NCBI RefSeq assembly: GCF_000369625.1
Contig: NZ_KB850113.1
Coordinates: forward strand, 1,877,152 to 1,941,151
DNA: 64,000 bases
Direction: 5' to 3'
Source of the DNA: Acinetobacter variabilis
Lineage (GTDB): Bacteria > Pseudomonadota > Gammaproteobacteria > Pseudomonadales > Moraxellaceae
Below the pieces are notes generated by a model. It was not told the DNA's origin. It ran no database searches and was given only the letters and a program-made list of their open reading frames with translations. Below, piece after piece: positions 50,628-60,076 of this stretch. A program made the translations under genes and the position numbers. How positions within the stretch are numbered: the first letter of the stretch is position 1; each line of letters opens with the position of its first letter.

Positions 50628-50771
50628 TTAGGCAACCTTATCGTTATATTGGGTGCCGAGGCATTTGGTACACGGTGGTAGTCGGTCTGTACCAATTTCT
50701 AAGAAGACGCGATGTCCGCATTGAATACAAAAATAGAAACCTGTTCCCGGTTTTGAGCCAGCTGTAACCAT
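50628..50771 (-). CDS. Small zinc-ribbon protein, 47 aa
   Basis: The frame reads MVTAGSKPGTGFYFCIQCGHRVFLE, with a second pair PCTKC at about residues 36-40. Two CxxC pairs 17 residues apart form a rubredoxin-like or zinc-ribbon knuckle. GGAG precedes the ATG and a terminator follows at 50561. Such tiny ribbons are common in Acinetobacter but uncharacterised. Confidence 0.75.
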   Translation of the reverse strand: MVTAGSKPGTGFYFCIQCGHRVFLEIGTDRLPPCTKCLGTQYNDKVA

Positions 50772-50907
50772 CTTTGTTCTCCGTTGTTTTAGAAAATGGT
50801 CTAAGCAGTATAACTCTATTGTGATGAATGTCTATTGTCCATTTTTGTAAATGATGATGGCATTTGGGCGAAGACTAGAAAACTAGCTATTAGTCACTAA
50901 GTCAGTT

Positions 50908-51405
50908 CTAATAATCAGCATTGATATAATTACATAACCTCTCATTCTCATTTTGTAGCCAATGCTCGAAATTATCTGGATCTTGAGAAACTTCAAGCAT
51001 ATTCTTCAACGAAGATCTATCCATTATCAAATCCAATCCGCTTTGACAAAACTTCCACCCTGCTACCAAGTTTTCTTCGATATACCTATCAAGCTCGTCA
51101 AAAATCTTTACAATTTCAATAAACTTATCTTCATTTAAAGGAATTGAGGTAAAGTAGACGCTATTTTTATAATCAGACATTGTTGCAGGAACTGCTCCAT
51201 ATCCCTCTAAATGGAAATGAAATGATTGACTCTTTTTTTCAAATCCACCATGAGCAAAAGTGTTACGATATTTTTCTTTTATTTGAATTAGATTGTCATA
51301 AATCTTTTTGGATAAACCTTTGCATCCTAACACTTCAATATATTTTTCAGACCAAAATTGACCAATGATTTTTTTAATTTCATATTTTGAATGGCTTTGT
51401 TGCAT
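50908..51405 (-). CDS. 5'-truncated HEPN-like hypothetical protein
   Basis: The visible frame is 165 residues. Its first codons (MQQSH) lie inside the end of a miniature IS903-like element at 51393-51505, so the true N-terminus has been lost. In the remaining part, YRNTFAHGG at about residue 46 is an R-x4-H motif of the kind found in HEPN RNases and HEPN accessory proteins, set between helices (KIYDNLIQIKEKY; IVKIFDELDRYIEENLV). No partner gene is present. A translated product is doubtful because no ribosome-binding site precedes the ATG. Confidence 0.5.
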   Translation of the reverse strand: MQQSHSKYEIKKIIGQFWSEKYIEVLGCKGLSKKIYDNLIQIKEKYRNTFAHGGFEKKSQSFHFHLEGYGAVPATMSDYKNSVYFTSIPLNEDKFIEIVKIFDELDRYIEENLVAGWKFCQSGLDLIMDRSSLKNMLEVSQDPDNFEHWLQNENERLCNYINADY

Positions 51406-51505
51406 AAAGATTTTGTAAGCTTCTGATTTAAATAGGTTTGTATGAATTTCAACCTAAAAATTAAATGAACAAAATCAGTTGGTTATGTATTTATACAACA
51501 AAGCC
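51393..51505. mobile_element. 113-bp miniature element with IS903-like ends
   Basis: The ends are GGCTTTGTTGCATAAAG at 51393 and the complement of GGCTTTGTTGTATAAAT ending at 51505. They match the consensus of IS903-group (IS5 family) termini. The 80 bases between them have no coding capacity, so this is a MITE or a collapsed IS. No clear 9-base target duplication is visible, which suggests later deletion at one side. Confidence 0.7.
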
Positions 51506-51530
51506 TGAACGTACATAAAATTTCACAAAT

Positions 51531-51559
51531 AAAAAACCTACATTTATGTAGGTTTTTTA
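51531..51559 (-). terminator. Terminator downstream of acnD
   Basis: AAAAAACCTACAT / ATGTAGGTTTTTT form a nearly perfect hairpin between the miniature element and the acnD stop codon. Confidence 0.85.
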
Positions 51560-51592
51560 TATATTAAAATCAAATAAGACCAATTGAAATCA

Positions 51593-54199
51593 TCAAGCCA
51601 CATTCCCTTCCAAGAAATCCTGCGCAAAACGTTGTAATACCCCACCCGCTTCATACACAGAAACCTCTTCTTCCGTATCCAAACGACAAGTTACTGGCAC
51701 TTCAATGGTCTGTTTTTTGCCATCTTCAGTCGCACGCTCAATCACCAGAGTCAAAGTCGAACGTGGCGCAATATTACCAATTACGCTATACAGTTCAGTA
51801 CCATCCAGCTTCAAAGTTTTACGATCTGTACCCGGCTTAAACTCAAGCGGAAGAACACCCATACCGACCAAGTTTGTCCGGTGAATACGCTCAAAACCTT
51901 CAGCAACAATCGCTTCTACACCTGCCAGACGCACACCTTTCGCAGCCCAGTCACGGCTTGAACCCTGACCATAATCTTTACCAGCAACAATGATGAGCGG
52001 TTGCTTACGGTTCATGTAGGTTTCAATCGCTTCCCACATACGCATCACTTCACCTTCCGGCTCTACACGCGCTTTAGAACCTTGCTTAATGGTGCCGTCA
52101 GAACGTACCACCATCTCGTTATACAGCTTCGGATTTGCCAAAGTTGCACGCTGTGCAGTCAGGTGATCGCCACGGTGCGTGGCATAAGAGTTGAAATCTT
52201 CTTCAGGTAAGCCCATTTTCGCCAGATATTGACCCGCTGCTGAATCCAACACAATCGCGTTTGATGGAGATAAATGATCGGTAGTGATGTTATCGCTAAG
52301 GATTGCTAAAGGACGCATATTCGCAAGGGTACGTGGTGCAGCCAAAGCTCCTTCCCAATATGGCGGACGGCGGATATAGGTACTTTGCGGACGCCAGTCA
52401 TACAGCGGACTTGCAGCTTTCTCATGCTCACCTAGATCAAACATCGGAATATAAACTTTCTTGAACTGTTCTGGCTTCACGGACTCTTTCACCAAAGCAT
52501 CAATTTCTTCATCCGATGGCCAGATGTCTTTCAGGTAAATCGGATTGCCATCTTTGTCTGTGCCTAGTGCATCTTTCTCGATATCAAAACGGATCGTACC
52601 GGCAATCGCATACGCGACCACTAAGGGTGGAGATGCCAAGAAGGCTTGCTTCGCATAAGGATGGATACGGCCATCAAAGTTACGGTTACCCGACAAGACT
52701 GCTGTCGCATACAAGTCACGGTCAATAATTTCCTGCTGAATTTTCGGATCAAGCGCACCCGACATGCCGTTACAGGTGGTACATGCATACGCCACGATAC
52801 CAAAGCCTAGTTTTTCCAGATCCTTCAGTACACCTGCCTCTTCCAAGTACAATGCAGCCGCTTTAGAACCCGGAGCAAAAGAAGATTTCACCCAAGGTTT
52901 ACGCATCAGGCCAAGCTCATTGGCCTTACGTGCCAACAAACCTGCTGCCACGGTATTACGCGGGTTAGACGTATTGGTACACGAGGTAATCGCCGCGATG
53001 ATGATTGCACCATCTGGCATTAAGCCATCAGTACGGTTTTCTACCACACCTGCAATGCCTTTTTCTTTCAGGTCAGATGTTGATACACGTGCATGCGGAT
53101 TCGATGGACCCGCTATGTTACGAGTCACGGTAGACAAGTCAAAACGCAATACACGTGGATATTCTGCCTGAGTCATTTCTGATGACCACAGACCAATTTC
53201 CTTGGCATAAGTTTCAACCAGTTTCACCTGTTCAGATTCACGACCAGTCAGCGTCAGATAATCAATCGTATTTTGATCGATATAGAACATAGCAGCAGTT
53301 GCGCCATATTCCGGTGTCATATTGGAAATCGTGGCACGGTCACCGACTGACATGCTGTCTGCGCCTTCACCGAAGAATTCCAGATAAGCACCAACCACAC
53401 GTTCTTTACGCAGGAATTCAGTTAAAGCCAGTACGATATCGGTTGCGGTAATGCCCGGCTGACGTTGTCCTACCAGTTCGACACCGATAATGTCCGGCAG
53501 ACGCATCCACGATGCACGGCCCAGCATCACATTTTCAGCCTCTAAGCCACCAACACCGACTGAAATCACGCCCAGTGCATCGGTATGTGGGGTATGAGAG
53601 TCTGTGCCGACACAAGTATCTGGGAATGCCACGCCATCACGGTTCTGAATCACCGGTGACATTTTTTCCAGATTGATCTGGTGCATGATGCCATTACCAG
53701 CAGGAATCACATCAACATTTTCAAACGCAGTTTTGGTCCATTCAATAAAATGGAAACGGTCTTCATTACGGCGGTCTTCTACTGCACGGTTTTTCTCAAA
53801 TGCATCTGGGTCAAAGCCGCCATATTCTACTGCCAGCGAGTGATCGACAATCAGCTGGGTCGGCACCACTGGATTGACTTTAGACGGATCACCGCCCTGA
53901 TCGGCAATCGCATCACGCAGACCGGCAAGATCGACCAGTGCTGTTTGCCCTAAGATGTCATGACAAACTACACGCGCCGGATACCAAGGAAAATCATGTT
54001 CCTGTTTACGCTCAATCAACTGGCGTAAAGACTGTTCTAAAATCGCAGGGTCGCAACGGCGTACCAGCTGCTCGGCCAGCACTTTAGATGTATAAGGAAG
54101 TTTGGCATATGCGCCTGGCTGAATATCTTCTACGGCTTGACGCACGTCATAATATTCCAACTGGGTACCTTGCAGCGGTTTCCGGTAGTTATTGTTCAT
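51593..54199 (-). CDS. acnD: Fe/S-dependent 2-methylisocitrate dehydratase
   Basis: This is 868 residues from MNNNYRKPLQGTQLEYYDVRQAVEDI at 54199; the seven residues upstream are probably not translated. The enzyme dehydrates 2-methylcitrate in the methylcitrate cycle of propionate breakdown, and in most bacteria needs PrpF. The sequence follows AcnD closely (FPWYPARVVCHDILGQTALVDLAGLRDAIADQGGDPSKVNPVVP; FHFIEWTKTAFENVDVIPAGNGIMHQINLEKMSPVIQ). 4Fe-4S ligands are in TSCTNTSNP and YACTTCNGMSG. GSSRDWAAKG is the swivel-domain substrate loop. Length favours AcnD over AcnA (about 890-920 residues). No prpB, prpC or prpF is in the window. Confidence 0.9.
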   Translation of the reverse strand: MNNNYRKPLQGTQLEYYDVRQAVEDIQPGAYAKLPYTSKVLAEQLVRRCDPAILEQSLRQLIERKQEHDFPWYPARVVCHDILGQTALVDLAGLRDAIADQGGDPSKVNPVVPTQLIVDHSLAVEYGGFDPDAFEKNRAVEDRRNEDRFHFIEWTKTAFENVDVIPAGNGIMHQINLEKMSPVIQNRDGVAFPDTCVGTDSHTPHTDALGVISVGVGGLEAENVMLGRASWMRLPDIIGVELVGQRQPGITATDIVLALTEFLRKERVVGAYLEFFGEGADSMSVGDRATISNMTPEYGATAAMFYIDQNTIDYLTLTGRESEQVKLVETYAKEIGLWSSEMTQAEYPRVLRFDLSTVTRNIAGPSNPHARVSTSDLKEKGIAGVVENRTDGLMPDGAIIIAAITSCTNTSNPRNTVAAGLLARKANELGLMRKPWVKSSFAPGSKAAALYLEEAGVLKDLEKLGFGIVAYACTTCNGMSGALDPKIQQEIIDRDLYATAVLSGNRNFDGRIHPYAKQAFLASPPLVVAYAIAGTIRFDIEKDALGTDKDGNPIYLKDIWPSDEEIDALVKESVKPEQFKKVYIPMFDLGEHEKAASPLYDWRPQSTYIRRPPYWEGALAAPRTLANMRPLAILSDNITTDHLSPSNAIVLDSAAGQYLAKMGLPEEDFNSYATHRGDHLTAQRATLANPKLYNEMVVRSDGTIKQGSKARVEPEGEVMRMWEAIETYMNRKQPLIIVAGKDYGQGSSRDWAAKGVRLAGVEAIVAEGFERIHRTNLVGMGVLPLEFKPGTDRKTLKLDGTELYSVIGNIAPRSTLTLVIERATEDGKKQTIEVPVTCRLDTEEEVSVYEAGGVLQRFAQDFLEGNVA

Positions 54200-54944
54200 A
54201 GCTTGCCTGCCCTCTTTCATTACTCTTTTTATTCATCAAAATATCTTGGTGACTTGTTTTTTAATAAAGGCATTGTACGCTGTCGAAAGTCCATTTCCCA
54301 AATCTTATGATTTTCAAAATCTTAAATACTAAAAATGGCATTTTTACCGAAATTTATAACTCATACTTTAGAATTTTGACTCTAAATTGCATTTTTTCTG
54401 AAAAATAGGCCTAAATCTGTCTCATTCTTTAGTATGAGATGTTGATAACAGCATAAAAGATAATCAATTTATTGGAATGAGTTTAAGGATAAATTTCATA
54501 TGAAATCAAAGCTTAGAATCTTTCAATTTTAGAAATAGCTCATTTAATAAAAAGCTGAATCTATGTTTTCTATTTCAGTGTTAAGCGTAGCTCTTAACCA
54601 GAAATAGTAAATTTCATTGCAGATATTGCTCGATGAGCTTAAGCGAAAAAATCATTTTTCAGGTTAAGACATACCCCGAAATAAGTTACATTTTCAATTC
54701 CATATATTTTTTAAGACTTTCTTACAATTTTAGAAATACGTTAAATATTTATAGGACAATGATTTATAAACATGAGCTTATAAAACGCATCCCTATCTAG
54801 AATACTTTACACACGTCATTTTAGCTTACCGTTTGTCGCCCTCCCCCTAATTTGGTGATAACAGTCTGTATCTCAACTTTGTAAATCTACCCTCGAATTA
54901 CTTCACAACAACACTCATCACAAAAGCACATAAGGGTGATTACA
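54200..54944. other. Intergenic region, AT-rich
   Basis: This 745-base gap separates divergent acnD and the multicopper oxidase gene. No coding frame or convincing operator was recognised. It should contain both promoters. Confidence 0.45.
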
Positions 54945-57107
54945 ATGATACAACTCGCCATTATCGGTATCGTTGCTGCAGTAATCGCTGTACTGGCAGC
55001 AAGCTGGAATGGAGGTAAAAATCCTTCCAATCCTAAACCGCCAACTCCCAACAACCCTAACCCACCAACCACTACCAATAATCCCAACAACCCACAACCT
55101 ACTCCAACAACACCCGATATATTGATTAGCAATCCGCCACTATTGCAAAAAAATTCCAAAGGCACCCATGAACTGATTGTCGCTTATAAAACCGGCAAGA
55201 TTTACAATCCGAGAAATAGTACCTGGGATCAACTGTTCGTCAGAGGTTATCTCACTAATGCCAGTTTGTTTAACAAGAAAAAAGCTGGAGAGTCTGTTGA
55301 AGACCTTTTAGTTGGTCCGCAAATCCGGGTCAAACAAGGTGAAACCCTGAAAATTAACCTAAATAACCAGCTTCCACCTGAACAGAAAGCCACCTGCCCA
55401 GACAAAGTGGATAATGTGAACGATCCACATTGCTTTAATACTACTAACTTGCATACCCACGGCTTCTGGGTAAGCCCTCAAGGCAATAGTGATAATGTTT
55501 TCCTGAAATTTAAACCTCAGGAAAAATTTGACTATCAGTACAAAATGGAGCCGAATCATCCGGCAGGAACCTACTGGTATCATGCCCATCTGCATGGCTC
55601 AACAGCTATTCAGGTATCGAGCGGTATGGCAGGCCCATTAATTGTAGAAGGCTCAAGAACACCAAAAGTAAAAAATGGCAAAGTCACTGAAACAGGCGAT
55701 ATGGACATTTTATGGAAAGAAAAAAATAGCTATCCAAATGAAAACATCCTGCTATTCCAGCAAATTCAATATCGATGCTCTAACCCTGACCCGGATGTAA
55801 AATTCGATATTCCTAACAATTGCGAAGGTAAAGGCTTTGGATTACTGGAAGATTATACAGATATCGCTAATCCTGGCTCTTGGGCCGACCAGAACTTCTA
55901 TACCTCTATCAATGGTAAAGTTTTAGGAGAGATCAAAGTTGAACAGAATGCTTTTAATCGCTGGCGCATGATTCATGGTGGTGTACGCGACACTATTGGT
56001 CTGGTAATTAAAGAACTGCCAAACTCCAGTAAATTTAGCGCCGAAGACACCCTTAAAGCCTGTCTGGCATATCAGGAAGCAGATCCAAAAGAGTTTAATG
56101 AAAGTTTAAAAAGCTTACCGGTTTATACGATTGCTCAAGATGGTTTGACCATGACTCAGGTACAGCGCAGAACACTGTCTGTGTTCCAGCCTGGTTATCA
56201 TCATGATGCAATGGTCACCTTCCCAACCACCAACAAATATTGCATTTATGACTCCAAATTAAATATTGAGGATGAAGTGAATGCACCGATCCCAACGGGT
56301 CAAGTTACCCCTCAACTTGCCCCGAACCATCCTCTCAATGCCCAACTACTGGGATGGGTCAATGTACAGGCAAGCAAAACAAAAGCGCAGACTCCTGCCG
56401 AGTTCCTGCAAGAGCGCGCGAAAAAAATTGGTTTAAGCAAAGAGATTCAGACTCAGTTATCCAAGCTTAATCTTACTGCCTTTACTGATCATCCATCATT
56501 AATGACTCCAGCAATTGACAAGCTGGTTGCCTCCAGACCGAAACAATACAGTAAATTTGAACTGGCTTTCGCAAATGGTCTTAAATTTGGCTTCCGTCAT
56601 AAAGAAGATGGTGACTTACTCAGTTTTGGAAATGCATTTGATGGCGAAGGATCAGTCGGTCGGACACACGCCAAAGATCCGGATCGTGAATATGTGCGTC
56701 AGTTACAAATTGGACAGACGGATGAATGGGAACTGACGACCGAAGCTTTTGGTGGCCATCCTTTCCATATTCATGTTAATCCATTCCAGATTGTTAAAAT
56801 CTTAAAAACTGTCACTGGCCCTAATGGTGAATCCAAAGAAGTTGATGTGAGTGAATTAGCGCCTGATGATAATGATACAGATGATGTGCAATATCGTGGT
56901 ATGAAAGGACAATTCAAGGATACCCTGTTTATCAAGGCGAACTATAAATTTATTCTTCGAAGTTATTACAAGAAATTTGAAGGTGATTTTGTACAGCACT
57001 GTCATATCCTCGATCATGAAGATCAGGGCATGATGGAAACAGTAAGGGTCTGTGGAGGCAAATTCCCTTGTGATTCACCTCTCCCAACCTCGTCTCATCA
57101 TCACTAA
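54945..57107 (+). CDS. Membrane-anchored multicopper oxidase
   Basis: This is 720 residues from the ATG at 54945, which has AAGGG 8 bases upstream; a GTG three codons earlier is less likely. A single N-terminal helix (IQLAIIGIVAAVIAVLAASW) is followed by a low-complexity Pro/Asn/Thr linker to about residue 57. The catalytic part then has the four copper-ligand blocks: TNLHTHGFW, WYHAHLHG, GHPFHIHVNPFQ and HCHILDHEDQGMM, the last with a Met at the type-1 axial position. It should oxidise a substrate at the outer face of the inner membrane using O2. No copper-resistance neighbours are present, so substrate and role are open. Confidence 0.88.
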   Translation: MIQLAIIGIVAAVIAVLAASWNGGKNPSNPKPPTPNNPNPPTTTNNPNNPQPTPTTPDILISNPPLLQKNSKGTHELIVAYKTGKIYNPRNSTWDQLFVRGYLTNASLFNKKKAGESVEDLLVGPQIRVKQGETLKINLNNQLPPEQKATCPDKVDNVNDPHCFNTTNLHTHGFWVSPQGNSDNVFLKFKPQEKFDYQYKMEPNHPAGTYWYHAHLHGSTAIQVSSGMAGPLIVEGSRTPKVKNGKVTETGDMDILWKEKNSYPNENILLFQQIQYRCSNPDPDVKFDIPNNCEGKGFGLLEDYTDIANPGSWADQNFYTSINGKVLGEIKVEQNAFNRWRMIHGGVRDTIGLVIKELPNSSKFSAEDTLKACLAYQEADPKEFNESLKSLPVYTIAQDGLTMTQVQRRTLSVFQPGYHHDAMVTFPTTNKYCIYDSKLNIEDEVNAPIPTGQVTPQLAPNHPLNAQLLGWVNVQASKTKAQTPAEFLQERAKKIGLSKEIQTQLSKLNLTAFTDHPSLMTPAIDKLVASRPKQYSKFELAFANGLKFGFRHKEDGDLLSFGNAFDGEGSVGRTHAKDPDREYVRQLQIGQTDEWELTTEAFGGHPFHIHVNPFQIVKILKTVTGPNGESKEVDVSELAPDDNDTDDVQYRGMKGQFKDTLFIKANYKFILRSYYKKFEGDFVQHCHILDHEDQGMMETVRVCGGKFPCDSPLPTSSHHH

Positions 57108-57120
57108 TTAGACACTCCTG

Positions 57121-57154
57121 AAAAGGCCAACGATCCCGATTGTTGGCTTTTTTG
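57121..57154 (+). terminator. Terminator after the multicopper oxidase gene
   Basis: AAAAGGCCAACGATC / GATTGTTGGCTTTTTT form an imperfect but strong hairpin with a T run. Confidence 0.75.
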
Positions 57155-57222
57155 TTTGCCTCTATTAAATGCTTGCTGCACAATAGCTTGATTGATTTTG
57201 AGTATTCAAACTGAGGCTGATC

Positions 57223-57948
57223 ATGGCAACATCTCCTGCTTTTACCTTATTTACGCTGAATGGAGTAGATGCGCAAAAATTCCTTCAGGGTCAAGTTACT
57301 TTAAATGTCGAAATTCTGGCTGAAAACCTGACCCGCTATACAGCGATCTGTAGCTTGAAAGGACGTATCCAGTTCGGTATCTGGTTGAAAAAAATTAATC
57401 CGGAAAGCTTTGAAATTGTCAGCCCTGAAGATCAGGCAGCAGAACTGGCCAGCCATATTAAAAAGTTTGGCGCTTTTTCAAAAATGAAACTGGAACAGGT
57501 TGGCCCGGTTTATCCAGTTATCAATGATATCCAGACTGATTTTTTTGAAACTGAAACGGATATTATCCTTTGGCAACAGCAAGCCATTACCTCAGGTCAG
57601 GCTTGGATTCAGGCAGCTACTGCGACCCTGTTCCAGCCACAGGAATTGCGTATGCATCAACGTGAAGGCATTCACTATGACAAAGGTTGTTATCTGGGTC
57701 AGGAAGTGATTGCTCGCTTATGGTTTAAAGCCAAGCCAAAACACTGGTTGCATTTGATTCAAGGTACAGGTGAAGCACCTGCTGTTGCGACCAAGCTGCA
57801 CAATGACATCGAAGTGGTCAATAGTATTGGTACAGATCAGGGTTATCAGGCTTTAGTGGTTGCCAAACCTGAAGCATTGGCTGAGCTGGATGTACAAGTT
57901 CTTGAATTGCCTGAAGCTTTAAGTGGTGATGTGGCACGTCCACAATAA
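57223..57948 (+). CDS. YgfZ/GcvT-family folate-binding protein
   Basis: This 241-residue cytosolic protein is related to the glycine-cleavage T protein. The diagnostic block DKGCYLGQEVIARL at about 156-169 contains the K-G-C-Y-x-G-Q-E signature of YgfZ. The N-terminal VDAQKFLQGQVTLNVEIL matches the folate-binding fold. YgfZ helps repair or build some iron-sulfur proteins in E. coli. Here it is a single gene with its own terminator. Confidence 0.92.
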   Translation: MATSPAFTLFTLNGVDAQKFLQGQVTLNVEILAENLTRYTAICSLKGRIQFGIWLKKINPESFEIVSPEDQAAELASHIKKFGAFSKMKLEQVGPVYPVINDIQTDFFETETDIILWQQQAITSGQAWIQAATATLFQPQELRMHQREGIHYDKGCYLGQEVIARLWFKAKPKHWLHLIQGTGEAPAVATKLHNDIEVVNSIGTDQGYQALVVAKPEALAELDVQVLELPEALSGDVARPQ

Positions 57949-57967
57949 TGACCTATTATCTTGATGC

Positions 57968-57998
57968 AAAAGCCAGAATTTAATTCTGGCTTTTTTAT
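57968..57998 (+). terminator. Terminator after the ygfZ-like gene
   Basis: AAAAGCCAGAATT / AATTCTGGCTTTTTT form a near-perfect hairpin with a T run. Confidence 0.85.
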
Positions 57999-58221
57999 TT
58001 TTATTAGGCTAAACAATTAAATAGAAAAAGATTGACTGAATAAAACACACCTTAACCCGAGCACGCTTTTATTGATTTATATCCTATATGATTCTCAAAT
58101 AATTTGTAATTAGTCACATATTCAGTATTTACAAAGCCTGAAATCGTCTTATGATGTAGATGAAAACGACAAAAATCGCACCATGGAATTAGGTGTTAGA
58201 AAAATTAAGGTTATCGGAACA

Positions 58222-59019
58222 ATGAAAAAATTAGTACTTGCTGCAATTCTTGCAGTGTCCAGCCAATTTGCCCTCGCAAATACTTCAAATGCCCCAGTCG
58301 ATCCTCAATTTGCCAAAATTGAAGAGATGGTGAATGCCAAGAATTTCAAGGGTGCCTACGATGCTTTAAGCAAATTGGCCAGCCAGGGAAATGCACAAGC
58401 CATCTATAACTTAGGCTATTTAACGCAAACCGGCCAAGGCACTGCTAAGGATGAAAAAAAGGCCATCCAACTATATGAACAGGCCGCCAGCAAAGGTTAT
58501 CCAGTGGCCAACTATGTACTAGGTAAGAATTATACCGGTGGCACTTTAGGTCTTAAGCAGGATTTGGGCAAAGCCAAGCAATACCTAGAACGCGCATCGG
58601 CAGCCAATTTCGATGAAGCGACGGTAGATCTGGCTATACTTTTATTTGCTGAAGGAACAACAGCTTCTGACCAGCAGGCTTTGAAAAAATTACAGCCTCT
58701 TATTAGCAAGAGTAATATGCCGGCCATTCATGCCAAAGCCTTATATGACATCAGTAACGGCTTTAAAACCAAGAATGAAAAGCCGATCCAGCAAGGCTTG
58801 AGCAGTATTCAGGATCTGGCGAAAAAAGGCTATATCCCTGCCCTGATGGCGATTGGCAATATGTTTGCCAACGGTAGTATTGTTCCGCAAAACCTACCTG
58901 AAGCTAAAAAGATCTTTGCAGCCCTAGCACAGGAAAATATTCCTAAGGCCAGAGAATCTCTAGCAGCAGTGGATAAAATGATTGCCGAGCAGAAAAAAGC
59001 ACCTGCCAAAAAAAGTTAA
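58222..59019 (+). CDS. Sel1-repeat secreted protein
   Basis: This is about 265 residues from MKKLVLAAILAVSSQFALA at 58222, a signal peptide with a cleavage site after ALA. Sel1-like repeats follow: AQAIYNLGYLTQTGQGTAKDEKKAIQLYEQAASKGYPVANYVLGKNY, then GKAKQYLERASAANFDEATVDLAILLFAEGT and later PALMAIGNMFANGSIVPQNLPEAKKIFAALA. These are short helical repeats used for protein binding. It should act in the periplasm; the partner is unknown. The upstream extension to 58183 is not used as the start because it would bury the signal peptide. Confidence 0.82.
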   Translation: MKKLVLAAILAVSSQFALANTSNAPVDPQFAKIEEMVNAKNFKGAYDALSKLASQGNAQAIYNLGYLTQTGQGTAKDEKKAIQLYEQAASKGYPVANYVLGKNYTGGTLGLKQDLGKAKQYLERASAANFDEATVDLAILLFAEGTTASDQQALKKLQPLISKSNMPAIHAKALYDISNGFKTKNEKPIQQGLSSIQDLAKKGYIPALMAIGNMFANGSIVPQNLPEAKKIFAALAQENIPKARESLAAVDKMIAEQKKAPAKKS

Positions 59020-59036
59020 TCAAATTTTATCAAAAT

Positions 59037-59063
59037 AAAAAAGCTCCTGTTGGAGCTTTTTTA
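59037..59063. terminator. Bidirectional terminator
   Basis: AAAAAAGCTCC / GGAGCTTTTTT surround a TGTT loop between the convergent Sel1 and AEC transporter genes. Confidence 0.85.
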
Positions 59064-59091
59064 TGGGCTATAGATTTATAAGCCAGCTTGG

Positions 59092-60018
59092 TTAACTCCA
59101 CCACAAAGTAATAAGTCCACTGGCAACCACAAAACCTGCAAGGGTACTCATTAATAATGGCGTTAGAGTCCGCTCATTGAGGCCGTACGCCTGCCCTAAC
59201 ATACCAAAAATCGTTGGCATAGGTAGGGCTGCGATCAAGGTACCCGCATAGATCATTTCCTGACTTAAATGAGTTAATCGACTCAGGCCCAGATACATCA
59301 GGATCGGCATCAGGATATTGCTGGAAAATACCAAATAGAAGCTTTGCAGATTCACATATTTCAGACTCATGCCCACGATTCCGCCACCAATCGCGAACAG
59401 CGCCAAAGGTGAGGCAGTCTGTCCAATCATGGCAAAAACCTGATCCAGATAAATTGGCAGGCGAATTTCAAAAATCGCACAGGCCATACCCAGCATCACC
59501 CCCATAAATAAAGGGTTCTTAAACAGCATCAGAATAGTACTTTTCACAAGACTCCCCAGATTGGCTTGATGTTGGGTACCGAGTGCAGCCAAGATTAAGA
59601 CCATCGGAATCAGAATCATGCTTTCAATAATGACCACCAATGAGGTATAGGTCATCGCATGCTGTCCCACCAATAAAGTGAGTACTGCTGTACCAATCAA
59701 TCCGGTATTGGACATCGCTGCGCCCAAGGACAGAACAGCACTATGCGAAGAGGTATTCTTGAATTGACGGCGCATCAGCCAGAAGCTGAAACCATAAAGT
59801 AATAAAGTGACAGAGGTATAGATCGCAAAGTATTCAAAATACCAGATTTCATGCAGATCTTTAGAAGCTAGAAACTGAAAGAACAGTAACGGTAAGGCCA
59901 CTTTGATGACAAAGGCCCCTACCATTTCAACCTGTTCTTTTTTTAGAATTTGACATTTCACACTCAGGTAACCTAGTGCCAATAATAAAAATATAGGCAC
60001 AATTACCGCAATAATCAT
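59092..60018 (-). CDS. AEC-family transporter
   Basis: This 308-residue inner-membrane protein has about ten helices in two inverted bundles. Typical blocks are IIAVIVPIFLLLALGYLSVKC at the start, GAAMSNTGLIGTAVLTLLVG in the middle and ALPMPTIFGMLGQAYG near the C-terminus. The family (auxin efflux carrier-like) exports or imports small organic anions such as malate. The substrate here is unknown. It lies 58 bases downstream of the oxidoreductase on the same strand, so cotranscription is possible. Confidence 0.87.
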   Translation of the reverse strand: MIIAVIVPIFLLLALGYLSVKCQILKKEQVEMVGAFVIKVALPLLFFQFLASKDLHEIWYFEYFAIYTSVTLLLYGFSFWLMRRQFKNTSSHSAVLSLGAAMSNTGLIGTAVLTLLVGQHAMTYTSLVVIIESMILIPMVLILAALGTQHQANLGSLVKSTILMLFKNPLFMGVMLGMACAIFEIRLPIYLDQVFAMIGQTASPLALFAIGGGIVGMSLKYVNLQSFYLVFSSNILMPILMYLGLSRLTHLSQEMIYAGTLIAALPMPTIFGMLGQAYGLNERTLTPLLMSTLAGFVVASGLITLWWS

Positions 60019-60076
60019 ATGAAATGTCCTGTTGTTTGAGATGCGTTATTATAAGCCTTTCTAAGAAAAAATGGCC

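Noticed and set aside
52764..53171. Plus-strand open frame of 135 codons inside acnD
   Set aside because: It is antisense to the highly conserved iron-sulfur-ligand region of acnD.
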